A stretch of 26,544 nucleotides of DNA from assembly GCA_041635755.1 (NCBI GenBank), contig JBFKUL010000008.1, forward strand, positions 1-26,544. Direction: 5' to 3'. Both the position numbers and the translations under genes were made by a program. The notes below the pieces were generated by a model, which worked only from the letters and a program-made list of their open reading frames with translations, was not told the origin of the DNA and made no database searches. Position 1 is the first letter of the stretch. Every line of letters begins with the position of its first letter. The stretch comes from JBFKUL01 sp041635755. Lineage in GTDB: Bacteria; Pseudomonadota; Gammaproteobacteria; Burkholderiales; SG8-39. Below are positions 1 through 7,203 of this stretch, piece by piece.

Positions 1-1549
1 CAAGGAGGGTTTCGCCAACCTGATGGCGGCCAAGGCCGCCGCGGCGATCGTGCCCGAGCTCGAGCCCTGGAGCGCGTTCCATGCGCTCAAGACGAGCGCC
101 TACCGCACGGATGTCACGCGCGGTACCACCGCGATCTGGCAGCCGCTCGAGAATCTCTCGGCCGCGAAGTCTGCCTACGGCGCGATCGTCTACTCGAAGG
201 GCCCGGCGGTGCTGCGCCAGGCCGAGTTCTATCTCGGCGAGGCGCGTTTTCGCAGCGCGGTGCGCGATTTCTTGAAGCGCCATGCCTATGGCACTGCCGA
301 CTGGAACGATCTGGTGCGTGCGCTCGAGCGCGCGAGCGGGCGAAAGCTCACGCGCTGGGCGCAGGCCTGGGTACGCCGCCCCGGTATGCCCGCGATCGAG
401 CTGCGTCGAAGGGGCGCAGGCGTCGAGCTCGTGCAGCGCGACACGCTCGGGAGCGACGCGCTCTGGCCCATGCACTTGACGATCGTCGCTGCCGGTGCCG
501 ATGGCGCGCTGCACGAGCGCAACGTGCGGCTCGAGCGCCGCCGCACCGAGGTCAAGTTTCCCGGCCCGGCGCGCGCGCCAAGCTTTGTCTACGCCAACCA
601 CGGGGATTTCGGCTACGGGCGCTTCCTGCTCGACGCCAGGAGTCGCGCCGCGGTGCTTGCCGAACCGCTCGTTGTGCCCGGCGGGCTGCTGCGCGCGCAG
701 ATCACCGAGGCACTGTGGGAGGCGGTGCGCGATGCCGAGTTGGCACCGCTGGAGTTCTTGCGCTATGCGCTAACGGTCGCGGCGGAAGAGCGCGACGAGA
801 TCGCGCTTGCCGCGCTGCTCGGACACGTCGCGACGGCGTTTCGCCGCTACCTGTCCGACGCGCAGCGCGGCGCGCTCGCGCCGCGGCTCGAGCCTTTGCT
901 CGCCGAGGGCATGCGTGCCGAGGCGCCGGCGACGCGGAGAATCCTGTTCTTTCGGGCGCTTGCGGCGACTGCATGGTCCGAGGCGGGCCTGGCCGAGCTG
1001 AAGGCGCTGCTTGCCGGACGCGCCGATGGCCCCGGCGTCGCGCTCACCTCGCGCGACCGCTACCGCATGATCACGCGATTGCTCGCGCGCGGCGATGCCG
1101 ACGCAGACGCACTGCTCATCGCGCAGTCCGAGGCTGATCGCAGCGACGATGGTCGGCGCTACGCGTTCGGCGCCAGCGCCGCGCGCGCAGACGCCGAAGC
1201 GAAAGCGGTGCTCTTCCGGCGCCTCCTCGAGGACGCCGGGCTGCCCGAGAGCTGGGCCGAGGAGGCGCTCGGCCCGCTGAACGCGCCCGAGCACGCCGCG
1301 CTCACGCTGCCGCTCCTTGCCGAAGCGCTTGCGCGCCTGCCCGAGCTCAAGCGCACGCGCAAGATCTTCTTCGTCGAGCACTGGCTCGGCGCCTTTCTCG
1401 GCGGACAGCTGGGGGCGCAGGCGCTCGGCGAGGCGCGCGCCGCGATCGCGCGGCCCGGGCTCGAGCCGGACCTGCGGCGCAAGCTTCTCGAGGCGACCGA
1501 TGGACTCGAGCGGGCGGTGCGGATCCGGGCCCGCTTCGCCGCCGGATAG
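1..1549 (+). CDS. M1 family zinc aminopeptidase, C-terminal part (5' end outside window)
   Basis: The reading frame is open from base 2, so the gene begins upstream of the window. The first codons read K-E-G-F-A-N, which matches the M1 (gluzincin) motif W-x-x-E-G-F-A; the Glu at bases 5-7 would be the third zinc ligand, and the HExxH motif must lie just outside. The tyrosine of V-Y-S-K-G-P (codon at 191-193) fits the conserved M1 proton-donor tyrosine. After the catalytic domain comes a short beta domain (about bases 390-640) and a long helical C-terminal domain rich in Ala, Leu, Arg and Glu, as in ERAP/PepN-like C-termini. The family removes N-terminal residues from peptides. No signal peptide can be judged because the N-terminus is missing. 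The gene ends 32 bases before the promoter of the transporter operon. Family confidence is high; substrate range is unknown. Confidence 0.85.
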   Translation, partial: KEGFANLMAAKAAAAIVPELEPWSAFHALKTSAYRTDVTRGTTAIWQPLENLSAAKSAYGAIVYSKGPAVLRQAEFYLGEARFRSAVRDFLKRHAYGTADWNDLVRALERASGRKLTRWAQAWVRRPGMPAIELRRRGAGVELVQRDTLGSDALWPMHLTIVAAGADGALHERNVRLERRRTEVKFPGPARAPSFVYANHGDFGYGRFLLDARSRAAVLAEPLVVPGGLLRAQITEALWEAVRDAELAPLEFLRYALTVAAEERDEIALAALLGHVATAFRRYLSDAQRGALAPRLEPLLAEGMRAEAPATRRILFFRALAATAWSEAGLAELKALLAGRADGPGVALTSRDRYRMITRLLARGDADADALLIAQSEADRSDDGRRYAFGASAARADAEAKAVLFRRLLEDAGLPESWAEEALGPLNAPEHAALTLPLLAEALARLPELKRTRKIFFVEHWLGAFLGGQLGAQALGEARAAIARPGLEPDLRRKLLEATDGLERAVRIRARFAAG

Positions 1550-1581
1550 GCCGGCATGCGCGCGCCGGACGATGCGCGTCA

Positions 1582-1610
1582 TTGACAATCCGTGCGCCGG
1601 ACCAGACTAT
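1582..1610 (+). promoter_or_regulatory. Candidate sigma70-type promoter for the tctCBA operon
   Basis: A perfect -35 hexamer TTGACA (1582-1587) is followed by a 17-base spacer and GACTAT (1605-1610), which matches three of six -10 consensus positions including A2 and T6. Transcription would start near 1617, giving a leader of about 30 bases before the tctC start at 1649. It lies in the only gap between the aminopeptidase and the transporter genes. Confidence 0.5.
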
Positions 1611-1648
1611 CTCCCCCGACGCATCGAATCTCTGGGAGGAGGATCGCC

Positions 1649-2641
1649 ATGTCGTGCACGCTGTTCAGCAACACACTGACCGTTGGAAAACGCGCTGTAT
1701 TTGCCGCTTTGGTCGCATCTTTGGCGCTGGCCGGCACACCCGTGCTCGCCCAGGGCAACTATCCGAGCCAGCGGCTCAACTGGACCATCGCCTTCGGACC
1801 GGGCGGCGGCAACGACATCATGTCGCGCACGCTGATCTCGATCCTCGAGAAGTACAAGCTTTATCCGGAAACCATCGTCGCCGAGAACAAGCCCGGCGGC
1901 AGCGGCGCGGTCGGCTGGGGGTTTCTGTTTAGCCAGAAGGGCAACCCGTACCACGTCTCGACCACCAGCGGCAGCTTCATCACCACGCCCCTGCAGGCGA
2001 ACACGCCGTGGCAGCCCGCGAGCTTCACGCCGGTCGCGCTGCTCGCCTCGGACGACATGCTGCTGCTAGTGAACAAGAACTCCAAGATCACGAGCCTGAA
2101 GGAGTTCATCGACGCGGCAAAAGCGAAGCCCCCGTCGATCGGCGGCATCGGCGCGGTCAATATCGACTTCATCGTGCCCAAGCTGGTCTCGGAGAAGGCC
2201 GGCTTCACGTTCAGCTACGTCTCGTTCAACAAGCAGGGCGAGCTGATCACCGCGCTGCTCTCCGGTGCGCTCGATGCCGCGATGTCGAACCCGGGCGAGG
2301 TGCTCGGTCTGCTTCAGTCGGGCGACATGCGCGCGCTCGCGTTCAGCGGCAAGTCGACCCCGAAGGCGCTCGGCAACGTGCCGACCTTCGCCGAGCTGGG
2401 CTACGACATCGGTATTGCGCTGCCACGGGGACTGGTGCTGCCGCCCGACGTGCCGAAGGAGGCGCAGCAGTGGTGGATCGACACCATGAAGAAGGTCGTA
2501 CAGACGCCCGAGTGGAAAGCGTACATCGAGAAACAGCTTCTCACCGAGAACCTGCTCTACGGCGAGGATTTCCGCACCTTCCTGACGAAGACGCAGGGCA
2601 CCTTCGCCGACATCCTCCGGAAATCGGGCGCGATCAAGTAG
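1649..2641 (+). CDS. TTT-family extracytoplasmic solute-binding protein (Bug/TctC)
   Basis: This is a periplasmic binding protein of 330 residues for a tripartite tricarboxylate transporter. I chose the ATG at 1649 because a strong Shine-Dalgarno run (GGGAGGAGG, 1634-1642) sits at good distance; the frame is open further upstream to 1592. A signal peptide is clear: basic residues at K14-R15, a hydrophobic core at 16-29, and a V-L-A/Q cleavage site near residue 34. The Bug-fold hallmarks follow: a glycine-rich loop F-G-P-G-G-G-N-D, then N-K-P-G-G-S-G-A-V-G. The Asp of the N-D pair is equivalent to the residue that reaches the carboxylate ligand in many Bug proteins. Family members bind mono-, di- or tricarboxylates, aromatic acids or amides; the ligand cannot be told here. 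The gene is first in an operon with tctB and tctA. No tctDE two-component genes are adjacent. Confidence 0.92.
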   Translation: MSCTLFSNTLTVGKRAVFAALVASLALAGTPVLAQGNYPSQRLNWTIAFGPGGGNDIMSRTLISILEKYKLYPETIVAENKPGGSGAVGWGFLFSQKGNPYHVSTTSGSFITTPLQANTPWQPASFTPVALLASDDMLLLVNKNSKITSLKEFIDAAKAKPPSIGGIGAVNIDFIVPKLVSEKAGFTFSYVSFNKQGELITALLSGALDAAMSNPGEVLGLLQSGDMRALAFSGKSTPKALGNVPTFAELGYDIGIALPRGLVLPPDVPKEAQQWWIDTMKKVVQTPEWKAYIEKQLLTENLLYGEDFRTFLTKTQGTFADILRKSGAIK

Positions 2642-2651
2642 CAGGCGCAGC

Positions 2652-3146
2652 GTGCAGGTCTCTCGGGGCCCCACCGGCGGGGCGATGGGTGGTCGCGCCC
2701 TGCGCGCGGGGTTCCTGCTCGCGCTGCTGTTCGCTGCGGGCTGGTACACCTGGACCGCGTTCACCGAGCTGAACTACCTGTCCTCGGCCGGGCGCCTCGG
2801 GCCCGGGTTCTTTCCGCGCCTCATTGGCGCGAGCCTGGTGCTGCTGCTCGTCTACAGCTTCTTCGCGGACCTGCGGCGCGATCCGCCCGAGGGCGCGATC
2901 TCGCCCTACTGGCGCACCGCCGCGGTCGTGGCGTTGCTCTGCGCTGTATTCGTCGGCCTGCTGGATCTCGTCGGCGGGCTGCTGGCGATGGTCGCGTTCA
3001 TGGCGGGCGCGCTCTGGTTCCTGAACCGCGGGCGCACGCTGCAAAGCGCGCTGGTGGCGATCCTGCTGCCGCTCGCGCTGTACCTGATGTTCAGCGTCTG
3101 GCTCAAGGCCACGCTGCCACGCGGGCTGCTCCCGCTGCCGTTCTGA
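2652..3146 (+). CDS. tctB: TTT transporter small membrane subunit (TctB family)
   Basis: This is the small integral membrane subunit of the tripartite tricarboxylate transporter. It is 164 residues from the GTG at 2652, or 153 from the in-frame ATG at 2685; neither start has a decisive ribosome binding site, although GGCGGGG lies just before 2685. The protein shows four hydrophobic segments, at about residues 16-33, 54-70, 90-125 (two close helices) and 133-152. The sequence G-R-L-G-P-G-F-F-P-R between helices 1 and 2 is the conserved TctB signature. It begins 10 bases after the tctC stop, and its stop overlaps the tctA start by one base (TGATG), so translation is probably coupled. The subunit is required for transport in characterised systems, but its mechanistic role is unclear. 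Confidence 0.9.
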   Translation: MQVSRGPTGGAMGGRALRAGFLLALLFAAGWYTWTAFTELNYLSSAGRLGPGFFPRLIGASLVLLLVYSFFADLRRDPPEGAISPYWRTAAVVALLCAVFVGLLDLVGGLLAMVAFMAGALWFLNRGRTLQSALVAILLPLALYLMFSVWLKATLPRGLLPLPF

Positions 3147-4645
3147 TGGAGGTTCTCGACCACCTGCTGCTCGGGCTGTCGGTTGCGTTGACGCCGATCA
3201 ATCTTGCCTATCTCTTCGCCGGCGTCATGATCGGCATGATCGTCGGCATCATTCCCGGCTTCGGTCCTGCGGCCGGCCTTGCCATCCTGCTGCCCATCAC
3301 CTTCGGCATGGACCCGACCAGCGCCGTGATCATGCTGGCCGCGATCTACTACGGCTCGATGTACGGCGGCACCATCACCTCGATCCTGCTCAACACGCCG
3401 GGAGAATCCTCGACCGTGGCGAGCACGTTCGACGGCTATCCCCTCGCGCAGCAGGGCCGCGCCGGGCCCGCGCTCGTCATGCAGGCGGTGGCCTCGTTCG
3501 TCGGCGGCACGCTCGGGGTGATTCTGATCACCGTGCTTGCACCGCTGTTCTCGCAAGTGACGCGCAGTTTCGGTCCGCCCGAATTCTTCCTGCTGGTGAT
3601 GATGGGGCTTGCGACGCTCATCGTCATGGTCGGCGGCCATTGGCGCTACGGCCTGATCTCGGCGCTGATCGGCTTTGCGCTCGGCACCGTCGGGGTCGAC
3701 CTCGAGACCGGACAGACGCGCTTCACGTTCAAATCGGCGGAGATGATCGGCGGCATCGATTTCATTCCGATCGCGATCGGCCTGTTCGGCCTGGGCGAGC
3801 TGTACTACGCGCTGTACATGGGTCTGCACCTGAAGGGCAGCGGCGGCATCGTGCGCTACGACAAGGAGCAGCGCTTCTGGCCCGACGCCCGGGATTTCAT
3901 CGAGACGAAGTTCAGTCTGGTTCGAGGCTCGCTGCTCGGATTCGCGATCGGCGTGATTCCGGGCGCCGGTGCCACCGTCGCCTCGCTGATGGCCTATTCG
4001 CTCGAGAAATCCGCTTCGCCCACGCCGGAAAAGTTCGGCAAGGGCGCGATGGCAGGCCTGGTCGGGCCGGAGGCAGCCAACAATGCCGCCTCTTCGGGCG
4101 CCATGGTGCCGCTGCTCACGCTCGGCATTCCGGGCTCGGCCTCGACCGCGGTGCTGCTCGCCGCGTTCGTTCTGTGGGGTTTGACGCCGGGGCCGCTGCT
4201 GATGGCACAGAAACCCGAATTCGCCTGGGGCCTGATCGCGAGCATGTACCTGGGCAACATGGCGTTGCTCGCGCTCAATATCTTCGCGATTCCGCTGTTC
4301 GTGCTGATGATCAAGCTGCCGTACCGCATTCTCGCGCCGGCGGTGATCCTGATCTGCACCATCGGCACCTACAGCGTGAATGGCAGCATCGTCGAGACTT
4401 GGTTGATGTTCGCCGCCGGCCTCGCGGGCTTTTTCATGCGGCTGTACGGCTTTTCGCCGGCGGCGCTGGTGCTCGCGCTGGTGCTCGGACCGCTCGCCGA
4501 GCAGTCGCTGCGCCAGACGCTCACCATTTCGCGCGGCTCGTTCGGCATCTTCCTGGACCGGCCGATGTCGCTGTGGATCCTGGCCTTTACGGCCGCGGTG
4601 CTGACGGCGGGGATCCTGCTGCGCCGCGCGCGGCGTGGGCGGTAG
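3146..4645 (+). CDS. tctA: TTT transporter large membrane subunit (TctA family)
   Basis: At 499 residues this is the usual length for TctA, the large permease that moves the substrate with an ion gradient. About twelve hydrophobic segments are visible. The duplicated family motif appears twice: I-I-P-G-F-G-P-A-A-G near residue 35 and V-I-P-G-A-G-A-T near residue 272. Each half continues with a G-x-P-G-type element, L-L-N-T-P-G-E-S-S near residue 84 and L-G-I-P-G-S-A-S-T near residue 328, and D-G-Y-P-L-A-Q-Q-G follows in the first half. The ATG shares one base with the tctB stop. With the tctC product it forms a complete importer. No terminator with a T-run was seen in the GC-rich sequence after its stop. 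Confidence 0.95.
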   Translation: MEVLDHLLLGLSVALTPINLAYLFAGVMIGMIVGIIPGFGPAAGLAILLPITFGMDPTSAVIMLAAIYYGSMYGGTITSILLNTPGESSTVASTFDGYPLAQQGRAGPALVMQAVASFVGGTLGVILITVLAPLFSQVTRSFGPPEFFLLVMMGLATLIVMVGGHWRYGLISALIGFALGTVGVDLETGQTRFTFKSAEMIGGIDFIPIAIGLFGLGELYYALYMGLHLKGSGGIVRYDKEQRFWPDARDFIETKFSLVRGSLLGFAIGVIPGAGATVASLMAYSLEKSASPTPEKFGKGAMAGLVGPEAANNAASSGAMVPLLTLGIPGSASTAVLLAAFVLWGLTPGPLLMAQKPEFAWGLIASMYLGNMALLALNIFAIPLFVLMIKLPYRILAPAVILICTIGTYSVNGSIVETWLMFAAGLAGFFMRLYGFSPAALVLALVLGPLAEQSLRQTLTISRGSFGIFLDRPMSLWILAFTAAVLTAGILLRRARRGR

Positions 4646-4725
4646 CGGCGCGGCGTCGAGCGGCCGCGCCCGGACGTCGATGGCGTCGGCCCGGATGGGC
4701 GCGGGCGGTCTCGGGCAGATGACGG

Positions 4726-4752
4726 TTGTCCGGCGCGCGATTAGATTAATAT
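4726..4752 (+). promoter_or_regulatory. Candidate promoter upstream of the repeat protein gene
   Basis: An AT-rich island (4741-4752, containing TTAGATTAATAT) stands out in GC-rich surroundings. TTGTCC at 4726-4731 and TAATAT at 4747-4752 could act as -35 and -10 with a 15-base spacer, slightly short. It would give a leader of roughly 27 bases to the ATG at 4786. Confidence 0.35.
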
Positions 4753-4785
4753 CCGAAAGCAGCAACTCATCAGGGGGAGATGCAC

Positions 4786-5583
4786 ATGGCGGCAAGGAAT
4801 ACGGCCAAGGCCTCGGGGCCTAGGAAAGCGGCGAAACCGGCGCCCGCGGCAGCCCGGAAGGCTTCCAGGAAACCCGCCAAGCGCTCGGCGGCAAAACGTG
4901 CGGCCAGTTTTGCCCGAAAGCTTGGCAAGAGCATCGGCAAAGGGTTTCAAAGTGCGAAGAAAACAGTCGCCGTGGCGACGTCCTCGGCAGCCCGGCAGGC
5001 GGCAAAGAACGTCCCGGCGGTGAAGCGCGCGGTGAGCAAGGCGATTGGCAGCGCCAAGGCCAGGATTGGCGACGCCAGCCAAGCAGTCGGGCAAGCTGCC
5101 AGGAACGCCGAGCGCTATGCGGCACAGGAAATTCCGCGCGCCAAGGTTGCAGCGCGCAACGCCATGCAGCAGGCGGAGTCGAGGCTCGGGCAGGCGAAGG
5201 CGGCGGTCGGGACCGCGGCGCAGCGCGCAGGACGCTATGCCGAAGAACAGCTCCCGCAGGCCAAGGCGGCGGCACGCAACGCCGTGCAGGGCGCGCAAAA
5301 GCGACTCAGCGTGGCGAAAACCGCGATCGGGACGGCCGCGCGCAGCGCGGAAACCTACGTTGCGCAGCGCGTCCCGGAGGTCGGGCGTGCGGCGAAATCG
5401 GCAGCAGAAAAAGTGGCGAACAAAATTGTACCGGCCAAGAAAGCGGGCCAGGGCGCCGTCGAGGATGCCGACAAGCCGCTCGGGCCGACACCGCCGGCCG
5501 CCAACGAAATGAACAAGGAAGCCATCGACACCCCGTCCTCCGGCACGAGCGAGGCGGACAAACAGGGGAAGCCCGAGGCTTGA
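4786..5583 (+). CDS. Basic Ala/Lys-rich protein with exact 40-residue tandem repeats; histone H1-like N-terminus
   Basis: I start this 265-residue protein at the ATG at 4786 because AGGGGGAG (4772-4779) is well spaced from it and touches the alternative ATG at 4780. Residues 1-45 are rich in Lys, Arg, Ala and Pro, like bacterial H1-like or AlgP-type tails. Residues 71-110, 111-150 and 151-190 are three copies of a 40-residue unit without gaps. Shared positions include Y-A-x-Q/E-x-x-P-x-A-K at the start, R-N-A in the middle, and a late A-K-x-A-V/I-G-x-A-A element. A partial copy follows from 191 to about 220, and a degenerate one is recognisable at 31-70. The tail (225-265) is acidic and probably disordered. 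No signal peptide or membrane helix is seen. The units look like long amphipathic helices. Possible roles are nucleoid binding or coating of a surface such as a storage granule; both are inference. Confidence 0.8.
   Translation: MAARNTAKASGPRKAAKPAPAAARKASRKPAKRSAAKRAASFARKLGKSIGKGFQSAKKTVAVATSSAARQAAKNVPAVKRAVSKAIGSAKARIGDASQAVGQAARNAERYAAQEIPRAKVAARNAMQQAESRLGQAKAAVGTAAQRAGRYAEEQLPQAKAAARNAVQGAQKRLSVAKTAIGTAARSAETYVAQRVPEVGRAAKSAAEKVANKIVPAKKAGQGAVEDADKPLGPTPPAANEMNKEAIDTPSSGTSEADKQGKPEA
4996..5445 (+). repeat. In-gene tandem repeats, 120-base period
   Basis: The coding sequence holds three full 120-base units (4996-5115, 5116-5235, 5236-5355) and a partial fourth (5356 to about 5445). The reading frame and the unit length are kept exactly, with no insertions or deletions between copies. 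The protein copies are more alike than the DNA, which suggests old duplication under protein-level selection rather than a recent slippage event. Confidence 0.75.
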
Positions 5584-5597
5584 TCCGACCCGGGACG

Positions 5598-6392
5598 CTA
5601 TAGTCCGGCGAGCAGGGCGAGCCCGGACAGAATCAGAGCCGCGCTCGCCACCCGCGAGGTCACGCCGCGGGCGGGATAAAGCTTCTCGACGAAAACGAAA
5701 GCCGCAATCAGCGCGACCCACAAGAGGTTCATGACCCCGGCAACGAAGAGCAGCAGCATCAGCGCCCAGCAGCAGCCGACGCAGTACGCGCCGTGCTCGA
5801 GCCCCATCCTGAAGGCCCCGCCCGATCCGGCGCGCCAGCGCGTGACGAAGAATTCGAGCGGGTTCGTGCATTTGCTCAGGCATGTCTGCTTGAGCGGGGT
5901 GAGCTGATACACGCCGGAGGCGATAAGCGCGAGCGCACCCAGCCCAACGCTTGCCGTCGCCATCGCCGGCGTCAGCAATGCCTCATGCTCGAGCAGCGCC
6001 TGCAGCAGCGTCGCCGCCACACTGAAGCCGGCCCACACCAGGAGATAGGCGCCGGCGAAAATCCAGACGCCCGGCAGGACCGTCCCCTGGGCGCCGTTTT
6101 TTCGCACCAGCGCGCCATACAGAAGGATGGTCGGCGCGGCGCTTGGCAGCATCATGCCGGCCATCATCACCGACCACATGAGGAACGTGAGAGCGAGCGC
6201 ACCGAAATCTGACGAGCGCGGCACGGCGGCCATCGCCATGGCCGCATGGTCCATGCCCGCGGCCATGTGCCATAGATAAAGCCACGCGAACGCGACAACC
6301 GCGGTCAAGCTCCCCAGCACGACCCTGCGGTCGTGCCGCAGGGTAGCCTCGATGCCGCGCTCGAGCGCCGCTGGCGCGCCTACCCCTTCCAT
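5598..6392 (-). CDS. DUF2182 family integral membrane protein (predicted metal-binding)
   Basis: This is a polytopic membrane protein of 264 residues from the ATG at 6392; a GTG at 6440 would add 16 residues, and neither has a good ribosome binding site. Six or seven hydrophobic segments are visible. Family hallmarks include a Met-rich segment M-M-A-G-M-M-L-P-S-A-A-P (76-87), a first helix ending in W-H-M-A-A-G-M-D-H (41-49), a cysteine pair C-L-S-K-C (171-175), and G-A-Y-C-V-G-C-C-W (201-209). The His, Met and Cys clusters explain the older label 'predicted metal-binding membrane protein', but I know of no settled biochemical function. The start overlaps the stop of the upstream DUF1326 gene by 13 bases, so the two are probably translated together. 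The two families are often neighbours in proteobacteria. Confidence 0.88.
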   Translation of the reverse strand: MEGVGAPAALERGIEATLRHDRRVVLGSLTAVVAFAWLYLWHMAAGMDHAAMAMAAVPRSSDFGALALTFLMWSVMMAGMMLPSAAPTILLYGALVRKNGAQGTVLPGVWIFAGAYLLVWAGFSVAATLLQALLEHEALLTPAMATASVGLGALALIASGVYQLTPLKQTCLSKCTNPLEFFVTRWRAGSGGAFRMGLEHGAYCVGCCWALMLLLFVAGVMNLLWVALIAAFVFVEKLYPARGVTSRVASAALILSGLALLAGL

Positions 6393-6994
6393 GCGAAGGG
6401 CGCGAAGTGACCGTTGCGCGTGCCGCTCGTATCCTTCCACTTGATGCCAAAGGCATTGAATATACTGCGCGTGGCCTTCGCCAGCCCGAGGCGGGTATTT
6501 ACCGGATGCGCGGTGTTGTCGAGGTAGAGCGGCTCGCTGGTGCGCACGGCGCCGGCGATGCCTTCGCAGGCCTGGTCGATCAGGTCGCCGGCCTTGACGT
6601 TGAAATTCAGGCCTTTCATCTCGAACTTGATCGGGCGTTTCTCCACGCCCGCGACCTTGCCGACCAGCGGTCCCAACGCCGCCATCGGGCCACCGGCCGC
6701 GCCGGTGGCGATGGCGCTGATGGCCTCGACCTGCTTGTCCGAGGCGCGCTCATCGACGATCAGTCCGACGGTGATGTTGCCCTCGGCCATGGCCTTGGGC
6801 GCATGCATCACGACGATGAACGACAGGCCGTCGAGCTTGACGCCGTCCTTTTCGCCTTTGTCGATGCGCATCGCGATTGCGGCCTTGCATTCGCCTTCGG
6901 TTGGCCGCGCCGTGAGGTGCGACGGCGCGCAGGGACAAAGGTAGGTGCAGTTGCACGTTTCCATGTACTGGCCTTCGATGCGCCAAGACGCCAT
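6380..6994 (-). CDS. DUF1326 domain protein
   Basis: The 204-residue soluble protein carries the DUF1326 signature near its N-terminus: M-E-T-C-N-C-T-Y-L-C-P-C (residues 11-22), with a further Cys at 36 in G-E-C-K. The four closely spaced cysteines look like a metal or redox site. The C-terminal part includes the family element N-T-A-H-P-V-N-T-R-L-G-L (about 160-171). No signal peptide is seen. A good ribosome binding site (AAGGAG) precedes the ATG at 6994. A lone -10-like TATAGT lies upstream (7021-7026 on the minus strand) without a convincing -35. The gene is the first of a pair with the DUF2182 membrane protein, whose start lies inside its 3' end. The biochemical role of the family is not established; a membrane-linked metal-handling pair is a reasonable guess only. 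Confidence 0.88.
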   Translation of the reverse strand: MASWRIEGQYMETCNCTYLCPCAPSHLTARPTEGECKAAIAMRIDKGEKDGVKLDGLSFIVVMHAPKAMAEGNITVGLIVDERASDKQVEAISAIATGAAGGPMAALGPLVGKVAGVEKRPIKFEMKGLNFNVKAGDLIDQACEGIAGAVRTSEPLYLDNTAHPVNTRLGLAKATRSIFNAFGIKWKDTSGTRNGHFAPFAWKG

Positions 6995-7081
6995 TCTTGA
7001 TCTCCTTGAAGAATTTCCGAACTATAGCCGCCGAAAGCGACGACCAGCCACCGACATCTTAAGTCAGGCTACTTCATCTTT

Positions 7082-7123
7082 GCAGAAGGCTGCAAGCGCG
7101 GAATCGCGCAGGCTTCTGCTTTT
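7082..7123 (+). repeat. Inverted repeat followed by four T residues in the divergent intergenic region
   Basis: Bases 7082-7093 pair with 7108-7119: seven pairs, one G-G mismatch, then four more pairs, with a 14-base loop that can form three further G-C pairs. TTTT follows on the plus strand at 7120-7123. No plus-strand gene ends nearby, so it is not an ordinary gene-end terminator. It lies between the DUF1326 gene and the cyclase gene at 7204 and could be an attenuator in the cyclase leader or an operator palindrome. Confidence 0.45.
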
Positions 7124-7203
7124 GGAACGCGCCGAGAATCCGCGCCATCGTCGGGCGAGTATCATCTGAACGTGTCAGGGCCCCGAAAAAGGAGCTGACG
7201 CAG

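Noticed and set aside
4646..4725. GC-rich sequence after tctA checked for a Rho-independent terminator
   Set aside because: Several short GC stems are possible but none is followed by a T-run.
2906..4795. 629-residue open frame on the minus strand opposite tctA and tctB
   Set aside because: It is rich in Arg, His, Gln and Glu with no domain, and it mirrors the codon structure of the transporter genes. Such antisense frames are expected in very GC-rich DNA.
4996..5445. Regular 120-base repeats considered as a possible CRISPR or minisatellite
   Set aside because: There are no conserved short repeats with unrelated spacers. The whole period is coding, in frame, and conserved at the protein level.
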